Part shown: positions 25,374 to 33,385 of the stretch, piece after piece
How positions within the stretch are numbered: position 1 is the first letter of the stretch
Layout: every line of letters starts with the position of its first letter
From: Holosporales bacterium
Lineage (GTDB): Bacteria > Pseudomonadota > Alphaproteobacteria > BNTO01
NCBI GenBank assembly: GCA_031273545.1
Contig: JAISRQ010000078.1
Span: 1-42,550 of the forward strand
DNA length: 42,550 bases
Reading direction: 5' to 3'
Made by a program: the position numbers and the translations under genes
The notes under the pieces: generated by a model
What the model saw: the letters and a program-made list of their open reading frames with translations, nothing else
Told to the model about the DNA's origin: nothing
Databases searched by the model: none

Positions 25374-25533
25374 AAAAAAAGGGAGGGCGTACCCCACCAC
25401 CACCCGTTCAGCCTATCACAAAAAGGTTAATGAAACGTAAATGCTAAAAAATGGTAAATTTTCGCTTAACGGTTCCTTTACTATTTTCTGCTAAAATCTA
25501 TGGGTAGTGGTGGGGAGCGGACTCCTCTTTTTT
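25374..25533 (+). repeat. Element A copy 3
   Basis: Left end GGGCGTACCCCACCACCACC; core AAAAAGGTTAATGAAACGTA ... TTAACGGTTCCTTTAC; right end GGGTAGTGGTGGGGAGCGGA followed by CTCCTCTTTTTT, a small hairpin (GGAG/CTCC) with a T run. The core closely matches copy 2. Confidence 0.8.
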
Positions 25534-25590
25534 GCGGCTATTCGTCCTCCTCTTCACAGAGCGCGGACTCCTCCTTTTTTTGGCGGCGGC

Positions 25591-25615
25591 CTTCCTTCCT
25601 TCCTTCCTTCCTTCC
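25591..25615. repeat. TTCC tetranucleotide microsatellite
   Basis: CTTCCTTCCTTCCTTCCTTC plus CTTCC: six tandem CTTC/TTCC units in noncoding sequence. Such tracts can vary in length by slippage. Confidence 0.85.
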
Positions 25616-25795
25616 AAGAATTAGTTCCCTATCTGGCGGCCATCGTTCCCTCCTTCTTTCGAAGGTAAGTGCGAAAGTCAAGAAAAAAATCCATTCCATC
25701 TGGGCCATTTTAGCATTTGAAAAAGTTACAAAAACCCCGTTATTATTAATTTATAGGCGGGTGAGATTGTTTACAAGCTCGCTTCGTTTAGGTCA

Positions 25796-25890
25796 GATAT
25801 ACCGGGGGCCCTGAAGATTGCGGTCCAAAAACCGAAGGATCGTAAGCGTTTATTCGGCTTGAAAAGTCCACAATTTTTGGGAAGTGAGTT
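25796..25890 (+). repeat. Element B copy, upstream of the prohead protease
   Basis: GATATACCGGGGGCCCTGAA ... AAAAGTCCACAATTTTTGGG plus AAGTG, plus orientation, about 140 bases before the protease start. Confidence 0.75.
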
Positions 25891-26028
25891 CGCTCCTAGA
25901 AAACTACTTGATTGAAAGTTTCTTCGCTGAATTTTCGGTGGACCCCCGTTGTATGTAAAAAAACGCACTCACAACAAATCTAACTTAACACTAACGTTTT
26001 AACCTTTTTTTGTACAATAGGAGAGATC

Positions 26029-26598
26029 ATGAATTTTATTAATTACCCAATGCAGATCAAGTCACTGGATCAAACTGGTGCTCTTGAGGGCTATGCAAGC
26101 GTTTTCGGCACTGTCGACTTGCAGAACGAAGTAGTCCAACCGGGCGCATTTGAAGCGTCATTGGCGACATGGAAGCAAAACTCTTGTTTCCCGAAAATGC
26201 TGTGGCAGCACGATCCAAAGTCCCCCATAGGCGTGTGGGATGACATGTTCGAGGACCAATATGGCTTGTATGTTAGGGGCCGCTTGCTTTTGGACCTTCA
26301 GAAAGGGCGCGACGCATATTCGCTGATAAAAAGCGGCGCGGTGGATGGGTTGTCTATTGGTTTTATGCCAAAGCAATCACACAAAGACGGCGACGTTCGC
26401 GTATTGGATGAAGTCGATTTATTTGAGGTGTCGCTTGTCACTTTTATGGCGAATCCCCTTGCGAAGGTGACGTCTTGCAAACACTGGAGCGACGCATATG
26501 ATCAGACGATTTATTTGATGAACCGCCTGAAATCGCTGAAGCGGGCGATGGACAAAACAGATTGGCATGTAAAAAGTTTAATGATGGAGCAAGTTTAA
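26029..26598 (+). CDS. HK97-family prohead protease
   Basis: 189 residues, usual for the family. It cleaves the delta domain from the capsid protein during head assembly. It shows GALEGYASVFGTVDLQNEVV (the typical N-terminal 'G-Y-A-S-x-F' block), catalytic His61 in MLWQHDP, IGVWDD, GRLLLDLQKGRDAY, catalytic Ser109 in VDGLSIGF, and FEVSLVTFMANPLAKV. The start ATG follows GGAGAG. The stop overlaps the capsid ATG by one base (TAATG). No terminase, portal or tail gene is nearby, so the pair is isolated, as reported for GTA-derived genes in basal alphaproteobacteria. Confidence 0.92.
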   Translation: MNFINYPMQIKSLDQTGALEGYASVFGTVDLQNEVVQPGAFEASLATWKQNSCFPKMLWQHDPKSPIGVWDDMFEDQYGLYVRGRLLLDLQKGRDAYSLIKSGAVDGLSIGFMPKQSHKDGDVRVLDEVDLFEVSLVTFMANPLAKVTSCKHWSDAYDQTIYLMNRLKSLKRAMDKTDWHVKSLMMEQV

Positions 26599-27881
26599 TG
26601 AACAACAAATCTTTTAATGTGGACGTTGAGAGGCTCGACCCTCCAAATATAAAGTCTACACTTGGGGCCTCAATGAATGCGGACCAGAAACCTAATGATA
26701 GCAAGCATTTGTCCTGCTCAAATTCCCACAATAATTTGGGGAATGGGTCTACAACGAGAAATTCGTTCCTATCTAAGATGGACGAAATTATTACAGACAT
26801 AGAAAAATCTATTTCAGAATTCAACACTTCAAAGGAGCACGATATGTTAAATCAGTCAAACACAAGCAATTCATTTGCAAGCAATTCAAACACAAATAAT
26901 TCGGCAGAAAAACCGCACGCTACTTTATATGCAGAAAAACCGTATTCCACGCAAAAGGCCTTCATAAATTACTTAGCAAAAGGCGAAATGAACTTCGAGT
27001 CAAAGGGACACCTCCTGAGTCGCGATGAAAACAACGGCGGCTACCTTGTTCCAGGGGCGACCATGGCGCAGATCGACGCACGCATGAAGTATTTGTGCCC
27101 TCTTCGATCGTTGGCAAAAGTAGACACAATCAAAAGCGAATCCCTTGAATTGTTAATCGACAAAGGTGCGACGGATGCTGGGTGGATGTTAACGGACGAG
27201 CTAACGGACGGAGGCTATCCTGATTTGACGAAAATAAAAATTCAAACGCATCCGCTTTATGCAAAGCCCAGAGCGAGCCAAAAAATTTTGGATGACGTGG
27301 GCGACGCACTTGAAGAGTGGATCATAGCGAAAATTGCTCAAAAAGTGGCCGCAATCGAAAATCATGCATTTTTATACGGAGACGGAGACCGTAAACCGAA
27401 AGGAATATTGGCGTACCCTATGGTGCCGATTGGGGACGGCGACTGGGAAAAAATTGAATGCGTCGACTCAAAAGCAATTTCGCGCAACAGCCTCTTAAAT
27501 ATCGTAGGCGCACTTAAGTCTGAATATTTGCAAAATGCGACATGGCTAATGTCGCGCAGTGCGTTCACGGCAATTCAACAAATAACCGACGAGTTAGGGC
27601 GGTTCTTGTGGCAACCAGCGCTTGTATCTGGAGCGCCATCATGCTTACTTGGGTACCCCGTGGTTGTATCAGACGATATGCCTAAAGTTGAAGATAACAG
27701 CACACCAATCTTATTTGGAGACTTTGCTAGTACATATCAGATTGTGGACCGCGGCGAAATTAGCGTACTAAGAGACCCGTACAGCGCAAAACCGTATGTC
27801 GAATTTTATGCAACAAGACGCGTCGGCGGAGATGTTGTAAATTTTGACTCGGTTAAAGCGCTGTGCATTCGCGACGGATAG
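26598..27881 (+). CDS. HK97-family major capsid protein carrying an in-frame element B
   Basis: 427 residues from ATG 26598, coupled to the protease stop (TAATG). The N-terminal delta-like region has a helical segment (SFLSKMDEIITDIEKSISEF) and an Asn/Ser-rich linker. The folded capsid domain starts near residue 140 with NNGGYLVPGATMAQIDARM and continues through LRSLAKVD, AGWMLTDELTDGGYPDLT, KPRASQKILDD, IAKIAQKVAAIENHAFLYGD, GKPKGIL-type text (RKPKGILAYP), and LGYPVVVSDDMP, which is the order in HK97 gp5 and GTA capsids. Residues 20-52 are encoded by an element B copy. That region would be removed by the protease on maturation, so the insertion may be harmless. Confidence 0.9.
   Translation: MNNKSFNVDVERLDPPNIKSTLGASMNADQKPNDSKHLSCSNSHNNLGNGSTTRNSFLSKMDEIITDIEKSISEFNTSKEHDMLNQSNTSNSFASNSNTNNSAEKPHATLYAEKPYSTQKAFINYLAKGEMNFESKGHLLSRDENNGGYLVPGATMAQIDARMKYLCPLRSLAKVDTIKSESLELLIDKGATDAGWMLTDELTDGGYPDLTKIKIQTHPLYAKPRASQKILDDVGDALEEWIIAKIAQKVAAIENHAFLYGDGDRKPKGILAYPMVPIGDGDWEKIECVDSKAISRNSLLNIVGALKSEYLQNATWLMSRSAFTAIQQITDELGRFLWQPALVSGAPSCLLGYPVVVSDDMPKVEDNSTPILFGDFASTYQIVDRGEISVLRDPYSAKPYVEFYATRRVGGDVVNFDSVKALCIRDG
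26655..26752 (+). repeat. Element B copy inside the capsid gene, in frame
   Basis: CTTGGGGCCTCAATGAATGC, GGACCAGAAACC ... CCCACAATAATTTGGGGAAT. It translates as TLGASMNADQKPNDSKHLS and following residues without a stop. The element is read in the phase that splits the arm as GCG-GAC. Confidence 0.85.
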
Positions 27882-27888
27882 AGCCTCA

Positions 27889-28992
27889 TTATTGAGTGTT
27901 CGCATTTTCGCGTCCTTGTCCATTTCTACGCGCTAGCATCTCTGCAAGGGACTCACCTTCTCCTCTCGTTTCAGTCGCTTTGCCCATTGGTCTAGATGCT
28001 GGTGGCGTAGTTTGAATTTTTTCTGGGGGCGAGTCCAAAACTTGTGCTGGCGGCGGAGTTTGAGCCATAACTGGCGGCGAAGGAGGGGTTTGAACTAGAG
28101 CCGGTGGTGATGCCAAGACTGATGCCATCTTTTGCGTAACAACTTTACTTTGTGCAAGAATTATAGCGGGAGGCAGAGTCTGAACTTTTGCCGAAGCCGA
28201 GCCCGTAACTGATGCTGGAGGCAGAGTCTGAATTTTTTCTAGCGTCGAGCTCACAACTGGTGCCGGAGTTGAATCAGTTTTAGGGGTTAGTTCTACACGC
28301 GGCGTACTTTTTAGTATTTCCCTTAATTCTCGTCTCTCACTAAGAGACATTCCTGGACCTCTCGTTTGTTTCGGTTTTCCCAGGGCTCGTGAATGTGGCG
28401 GTTCTTGTCTGGCAGAATCACCCCAAGGCCCTTTATTAGATGAGTTAGCCTGGGAATCATCAGAAGAGCTTGTCGACATACTATAACTATACTCACTTCC
28501 GAAATTATTTTGAATTAATGGCCCACCGGCAAGGGAAGTGTTGTTTGATTCGGTTGGACTTTGTCTGCGCGGTTTTTTTGTAATTTTAAACCTAGAAGAT
28601 GACTGCTGTTTTTCATCAGAAGAGCTTGTCGACGTACCACAACTATACTCACTTCCGAAATTGTTTTGAACTAGTGACTCACCAGCGAGGGAAGTGTTGG
28701 TTGATTTTGTTGGACTTTGTCTGCGCGGTTTTCTCGTAACTTTTAATTCAGTACGAGAATACTGCGTATTTATTTGATGTTCGCCTGCAAGTAAAGGGGG
28801 GTCTAATTCGATTGCGCCTTGTTCGTGCGATGGTGTCCCTTTAATTGGATTTTTAAAAATAGGCGGCTGAGTGTTAATCAACGGTTCAACCAAATCGTCT
28901 ACTACTTGACTTGCGTGCAACACAACGCACCTAAATGAAGTCACCGCAATAAAAAGCGATAAACACAAAAATGCTTTCCTTCCTATAAACAT
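27889..28992 (-). CDS. Exported proline-rich repeat protein, unknown
   Basis: 367 residues. The first 28 (RKAFLCLSLFIAVTSFRCVV) form a signal peptide. Residues 82-130 and 134-183 are a duplicated module sharing KPRRQSPT, NTSLAG, QNNFGSEYS and STSSSD. A short motif occurs twice: KPKQTRGPGMSLSERREL (207-224) and KATETRGEGESLAEMLARR (338-356). Between them are Pro-rich units of the form IQTLPPAS, VQTLPPAI, VQTPPSPP and IQTTPPAS. The composition is that of a disordered, modular adhesin or effector. I recognise no family. It is convergent with the capsid gene, seven bases from its stop. Confidence 0.65.
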   Translation of the reverse strand: MFIGRKAFLCLSLFIAVTSFRCVVLHASQVVDDLVEPLINTQPPIFKNPIKGTPSHEQGAIELDPPLLAGEHQINTQYSRTELKVTRKPRRQSPTKSTNTSLAGESLVQNNFGSEYSCGTSTSSSDEKQQSSSRFKITKKPRRQSPTESNNTSLAGGPLIQNNFGSEYSYSMSTSSSDDSQANSSNKGPWGDSARQEPPHSRALGKPKQTRGPGMSLSERRELREILKSTPRVELTPKTDSTPAPVVSSTLEKIQTLPPASVTGSASAKVQTLPPAIILAQSKVVTQKMASVLASPPALVQTPPSPPVMAQTPPPAQVLDSPPEKIQTTPPASRPMGKATETRGEGESLAEMLARRNGQGRENANTQ

Positions 28993-29131
28993 GTATACTC
29001 CTCTTTTGAGAATAAAAATATGCCATATATAAGTGTATTATAGCAGCATATTTATAATAATGAAAAGTTAAAAATAATTAGCTTGAAAAAGTCAAGCAAA
29101 CAGCCAGAATCATGCCCCAAAAAGCACATAA

Positions 29132-29158
29132 ACCCACTTCTTATTTGAAGAAGTGGGT
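29132..29158 (-). terminator. Perfect hairpin, possible terminator
   Basis: ACCCACTTCTT and AAGAAGTGGGT form an 11-bp perfect stem with a 5-base loop, about 110 bases past the stop of the minus-strand gene at 29269. There is no strong T run directly after it on either strand. Confidence 0.45.
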
Positions 29159-29165
29159 CTATTTG

Positions 29166-29255
29166 TACCCTAAGTGATTATAGAATTTTTTTATCCAACA
29201 AAGACTTACGATTGCTTAGTTTTTGTCCAACAACCTTTAATAATTCTGGATACTA
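29166..29255 (-). repeat. Decayed element B copy
   Basis: CCCTAAGTGATTATAGAATT ... AAAGACTTACGATTGCTTAG ... CAACCTTTAATAATTCTGG aligns along its length with the reverse-oriented copy at 24315, but with many substitutions. Confidence 0.5.
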
Positions 29256-29268
29256 GAATTACGCCCGT

Positions 29269-30444
29269 CTATTGACCGCTGTTTTGGGCATCTTGCTGCT
29301 CCTGCCTGTCTAATCTACTTACTACCTGACTGAATCGTTCCATGTGCATCTCTAATAACCGCTCCAAATGTTCAACCCTTCTGTCTATTTCCACGAAATG
29401 TTCAACTTGTCTGTTTATCAATTCTTGGAAATATTCCAGTCGTGCATAGATCACTTGCTGTTGATCTATGGACAAGGTATACGCAGGCCCACCATTCCAA
29501 GCGGTTGACTCGTAATCATTTGGGTAAGGAGGCGGCGCAAAATATTCCCTCCCCCTCTCGCGCGCAACATCCGATAACGCCGGAATGCTCATATCTGTTG
29601 TGTCATTCGTATCAACAATACGCGCACAATCTTCCATGAAATTAACCTCGCGCGAAGCTCCCCAACCGCGCGCAATATATTCCGGAGTCTCGAATAAATG
29701 CGGACTAAAATCGGAATCGTGAGTGTCTTCATACTCTCCTTCCTCGTTTATCCATCGCACGTTAGGGTCAGACTCAAAGTACCTTTCCGTTGCTCCACGA
29801 TATCTGCTTGCCGTTCCATCGTATCTGCCCCTCCAAGGCCCCGTTTCCGCATAGTCAAGGCTGTAGAACTCTGCGAAGTTCATTGAACGCGAGATAGGTA
29901 AGTCGCTTGCGTCACTTTCTTCTGCCGGAAATAGTGAAGCAAAAAGATCGCTACCTGCGAAAACATCAGCATTCGCACCAATTTCAAACGGTTCTGCAGT
30001 CATGGGGCTACAGTGTTCATTATATTCATCAAGGATTGCTGTAATGTAATGTGAAACTCTACGCATTACCCTATCTAGTCCCAAACAAAATCCTGGAAAA
30101 TGCCTGATCAATGAACGTATTATCGCGGAAGTTCCTTCGTCCGACACCCTATCTGCTGATGTTTCAGCCGCAGGGACATGTTGCACTCCGACATCAGCTT
30201 GTCTGGGTAGTGTTGATGGTCCCTCAGGCATCAATGATTCAGCCGCTATTGGTTCTTCAGCTTGCCTTCGCGACCGCTCGAGTGTTGATGTATCACGCGT
30301 ATATTCGTCTGAATCGCTACTTTCCTCTTCAGGTGACCCATAAGAAGGCCACAATCGAGATAAATCTTCTTGTTGATTTGATGCCAAACAAACCTGTAGT
30401 TCGCTTATTATAATAGTAGATACAATTAAAAATTTATTACTCAT
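29269..30444 (-). CDS. Exported protein with C-terminal coiled coil, unknown
   Basis: The start is put at ATG 30444, giving MSNKFLIVSTIIISELQVCL as a signal peptide (391 residues); an ATG four codons upstream is also possible. The middle is acidic and rich in Ser, Asp, Tyr and Arg (EESSDSDEYTRDTSTLERSR; TGPWRGRYDGTASRYRGATE). The last 70 residues are heptad-like (RLEYFQELINRQVEHFVEID, RRVEHLERLLEMHMERFSQV), a good coiled coil for oligomerisation. I recognise no family. It has a similar design to other exported accessory proteins in the window, and a hairpin lies downstream. Confidence 0.6.
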   Translation of the reverse strand: MSNKFLIVSTIIISELQVCLASNQQEDLSRLWPSYGSPEEESSDSDEYTRDTSTLERSRRQAEEPIAAESLMPEGPSTLPRQADVGVQHVPAAETSADRVSDEGTSAIIRSLIRHFPGFCLGLDRVMRRVSHYITAILDEYNEHCSPMTAEPFEIGANADVFAGSDLFASLFPAEESDASDLPISRSMNFAEFYSLDYAETGPWRGRYDGTASRYRGATERYFESDPNVRWINEEGEYEDTHDSDFSPHLFETPEYIARGWGASREVNFMEDCARIVDTNDTTDMSIPALSDVARERGREYFAPPPYPNDYESTAWNGGPAYTLSIDQQQVIYARLEYFQELINRQVEHFVEIDRRVEHLERLLEMHMERFSQVVSRLDRQEQQDAQNSGQ

Positions 30445-30699
30445 GATAGTTCTCACATAGGCAGGTAACGCGTTGTAACATGTTACGGTACTACAGGAAT
30501 ATTATTTGTGGCAACACGCTTCAATTGGTGTCAATCCGTTCTGGAGCGGTTTGTTTATTTGAGTTTGTACGCGTGGCGTGGGTGAACGAATCATATATGC
30601 GTGGAGTCATTTTCGAAAACTGTGTATAGTGTTGACTTTTGATGTGGTATTGCATAGAATAAGCATTAGGGTATCTTTTTATAATAATAGGCATCATTA

Positions 30700-31773
30700 A
30701 TGAATTGCAGTAATATTCGAAGCTTAGCTCTTTTTTGCGTTTTGTCAGGAGCATTTATTTTATCAGGTTTTTTTGACATGTCTGTTAACGCGGCTGACTT
30801 TTTTACAGGTGCGGAAAGGGATCAAGCTGTATACTTTCCCCAGGTATTTCCACAAGTTCCGCCAATTTGCCTAAAGGATGCCCAAGGTCCCCTAACTTTT
30901 GCGGATAAAGTTAAGTATTATAAACTAGCTGCGGATCAAGGTGATACGATAGCGCAATTAGAATACGGAAATTGCTTGCGCTATGGATTTAGCGTAAAAA
31001 AAGATTTGGTTGAGGCTGTCAAGTATTATAAATTAGCTGCAGATCAAAAGCATCCAATCGCGCAATGCAGATACGGCTGGTGTTTAGATAATGCAGTTGG
31101 CATAAATCAGGATTGTGTTGAGGCTGCGAAGTATTTTAAATTAGCTGCAAAGCAAGGTAACGCAAACGCGCAATGCAATTACGGTCTCAGCTTATCTAAT
31201 GGGCGTGGCGTGGATGTGAATTTTGTTAAGTCTGCGAAGTATTATAAAATGGCGGCGGATCAAAATTATCCCGCTGGGCAGTTGTGTTATGGATGGTGTC
31301 TAGAGAAGGGAATTGGAGTGGGTAAGAATTCGGTCTTGGCTGCTAAGTATTATAAATTAGCCGCAGACCAGGATGAGATGAATGCGCAGTTCTCTTATGG
31401 AAAATGCCTATTTTATGGGATTGGTGTTGAGAAAGATTTGATTGGAGCTGTTAGGTACTATAGACTGTCGGCAGATCAAGGTAACGCTAAAGCACAATTC
31501 GATTATGGGTGTTGCTTAGAAAGAGGGTGTGTGGTGCCTGAGAATTCGGTCATGGCTGCAGAGTATTATAAGTTAGCAGCAGACCAAGGTCACGTAGACG
31601 CGCAATTTAATTACGGATTATGCTTAGAGGACGGAAGTGGTGTGCCTAAGAATTTGGTCAAGGCGGCTAGGTATTATCGACTTGCTGCGGATAGTGGCGA
31701 TGCGGAAGCACAAGCTGGATATGATCGCTGTGTAAAGTTACAGAAGAGAATAGAAAGGCGCAGAAAAAAATAA
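30700..31773 (+). CDS. Exported Sel1-repeat protein with eight repeats
   Basis: 357 residues. The N-terminus (LALFCVLSGAFILSGFF) is a signal peptide. From about residue 68 to 345 there are eight tandem Sel1 repeats of 36 residues, each with a block like AAKYYKLAADQGNAKAQFDY followed by G-x-CLxxGxGV-x-KDLV. Such solenoids bind other proteins, often host or signalling partners. The C-terminus is strongly basic (RIERRRKK). Repeats 1-8 are well conserved, so the array is intact and probably functional. It is the clearest Sel1 protein here; the two at 15-17 kb are much weaker. It is upstream of rsmB by 70 bases on the same strand. Confidence 0.9.
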   Translation: MNCSNIRSLALFCVLSGAFILSGFFDMSVNAADFFTGAERDQAVYFPQVFPQVPPICLKDAQGPLTFADKVKYYKLAADQGDTIAQLEYGNCLRYGFSVKKDLVEAVKYYKLAADQKHPIAQCRYGWCLDNAVGINQDCVEAAKYFKLAAKQGNANAQCNYGLSLSNGRGVDVNFVKSAKYYKMAADQNYPAGQLCYGWCLEKGIGVGKNSVLAAKYYKLAADQDEMNAQFSYGKCLFYGIGVEKDLIGAVRYYRLSADQGNAKAQFDYGCCLERGCVVPENSVMAAEYYKLAADQGHVDAQFNYGLCLEDGSGVPKNLVKAARYYRLAADSGDAEAQAGYDRCVKLQKRIERRRKK

Positions 31774-31843
31774 AGAGTAAAAGAGAAGTAGGTCTGAATA
31801 AAGAAGAATAAAAAGTAATAACGGGTATGATTAAGATAAAGAG

Positions 31844-33214
31844 ATGGAAGTGTTAGCTGAATCTATGCGAGAAAATACTATGCGCGAAAAATTGGTGGAG
31901 CTTATAGCGGCGGCGTTGCGCAACAAAAGCATCCCTGCTGACAGGGTTTTTCAGAATTTTTGCAAAAAGCGAAATCTTGGAAGCAAACAAAGAAAAAGCC
32001 TGTCTGATTCGTTTTTCGATTTTTGGCGCAATTATTGGAAATGTGCGTTTTTGGTTGATGCTCAAGGATATGATGAGTTTGCCACGAATACTTCGTCAGA
32101 CCAACTAGCAAGCGTAGCAGAAGTAGTTATTTTAAGTAAAACAGAAATGATTGAGGCAAATAAGTTAGTCTCAGCGTTCGAACGGCTTAGTGCATATTCC
32201 TCGGATGTATTTCCGATCTCTGCTCAAATGAACATGCATCCAGGCATTTGGGCGCTATTCACGGAATCTTTTCCAAGCGAGGAGTCTGCAATTTCGGTTG
32301 CCTCGTACGTTCCTCCTTCCGTTGATATCCGCGTAAATACATTTGCAGGCTTCACAAAAAGCGCAGTAATTCGTCATCTTTGCGGCCAAGGAATCATCGT
32401 AGACGAGCTCCCGTACGACGCCTTACGAATACACAAGCGCGCCCCTTTGACTCGCGACGCCTTATATCAAGCCGGCGCCTTCGAGGTCCAGGATTTTGGC
32501 TCGCAAATAATTTCGCGCTTATGCGACGCTAGGGTAGGTGAATGCGTGTTAGATTATTGCGCAGGCGGGGGCGGCAAGGCGATTGCGATGTTGAATGACA
32601 CAAACGGAAAGGCGGAGCTTACACTGACGGACGTCAATGCGCCTAGGCTTGCAAAGGCCAACGCACGAATTTCTCGCATTCCAAAGGCGGTCGTGAGTTT
32701 CCGCTCTGAATTAGATATTCCGCTCGCTTCGTTTGATCTCGTCGTCGTGGATGCGCCCTGCTCTGGGGTCGGGACGCTCCGTCGTAACCCAGATAAAACA
32801 GTGCATTTACGTGACTCAGATATATTTGCTTTTGCAGAATTGCAGCTTAAAATATTGCGAAATGCAGCTAAATTTGTAAAAAAAGGGGGACGATTGGTTT
32901 ACATAACGTGCTCCTATCTTAAAGCAGAAAACGAGGATGTCGTGCAAGCATTCGTGGCGCAGCAGTCAGGTTTTGATTTTGTTGATATGCGCGAAGTTTG
33001 GAGGCGAAAATGCGCCCTAAGTTTCCCGGATCATAGTTCTTCACAGGGGATAAGATTGACGCAGACGGACGGATTTTTTATTTCAACCATGCAGTATATG
33101 CCGAGGGCCCTAAAGATTGCGGAAAAGAAGATCGAAAATAGTAAGTGTTTTACGGGCCAAAACGACCGCAATCATTTGGGGGGTATACCGGAGGGCAAAA
33201 AATGTGGACCATAA
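31844..33214 (+). CDS. rsmB: 16S rRNA m5C methyltransferase RsmB-like, tail built from element B
   Basis: 456 residues. It uses S-adenosylmethionine to methylate cytosine 967 of 16S rRNA (E. coli numbering) in the family. An N-terminal NusB-like helical domain covers about 1-130, then the catalytic domain: FEVQDFGSQII, VLDYCAGGGGKAIAML (SAM-binding motif I), Cys306 in DAPCSGVGTLRRNPD and Cys356 in YITCSYLKAEN. The two cysteines are 50 residues apart, as in RsmB. The normal protein should end near DGFFISTM. Here about 40 more residues (from about 418, YMPRALKIAEKKIENSKCF onwards) and the TAA stop come from two tandem element B copies. ftsH follows about 170 bases later. Confidence 0.9.
   Translation: MEVLAESMRENTMREKLVELIAAALRNKSIPADRVFQNFCKKRNLGSKQRKSLSDSFFDFWRNYWKCAFLVDAQGYDEFATNTSSDQLASVAEVVILSKTEMIEANKLVSAFERLSAYSSDVFPISAQMNMHPGIWALFTESFPSEESAISVASYVPPSVDIRVNTFAGFTKSAVIRHLCGQGIIVDELPYDALRIHKRAPLTRDALYQAGAFEVQDFGSQIISRLCDARVGECVLDYCAGGGGKAIAMLNDTNGKAELTLTDVNAPRLAKANARISRIPKAVVSFRSELDIPLASFDLVVVDAPCSGVGTLRRNPDKTVHLRDSDIFAFAELQLKILRNAAKFVKKGGRLVYITCSYLKAENEDVVQAFVAQQSGFDFVDMREVWRRKCALSFPDHSSSQGIRLTQTDGFFISTMQYMPRALKIAEKKIENSKCFTGQNDRNHLGGIPEGKKCGP
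33095..33186 (+). repeat. Element B copy, inside the 3' end of rsmB
   Basis: TATATGCCGAGGGCCCTAAA, GATTGCGGAAAAG ... GACCGCAATCATTTGGGGGG. It is fully translated as part of rsmB, in the phase GCG-GAA. Confidence 0.8.
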
Positions 33215-33275
33215 ACTGAATAATCACAAGTGTTTGTTTGGTTAAAAAGTCCGTAATCTTTTGGGGGAGTAAGAT
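33184..33275 (+). repeat. Element B copy, tandem, supplying the rsmB stop codon
   Basis: ATACCGGAGGGCAAAAAATG, TGGACCATAAACTGAATAAT ... AAAAAGTCCGTAATCTTTTG plus GGGGAG. Its first third is translated (KKCGP), and the TAA at 33212-33214 within the element ends rsmB. The remainder is the rsmB-ftsH spacer. Confidence 0.8.
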
Positions 33276-33385
33276 ACATAACCAGATGAGTATTCTTGGT
33301 AAATATAATTTTCGACGTTACATTCTTCTGCGAATTTCGTAACATGGGAGTGTTTGGTGGATTTTAACAAAACATAGAGGCAATT

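Larger units (their letters stand above)
25534..26028. other. Noncoding stretch before the prohead protease gene
   Basis: It holds a direct repeat of GCGGACTCCTC with T/G-rich flanks (25518 and 25562), a TTCC microsatellite, and an element B copy. The remaining sequence, including 25616-25795, shows nothing I can assign. The protease gene's AGGAGAG ribosome site lies just before 26029. Confidence 0.5.

Noticed and set aside
25500..25814. 104-codon frame with Ser and Phe repeats
   Set aside because: It is read through element A, the TTCC microsatellite and element B; composition reflects the repeats only.
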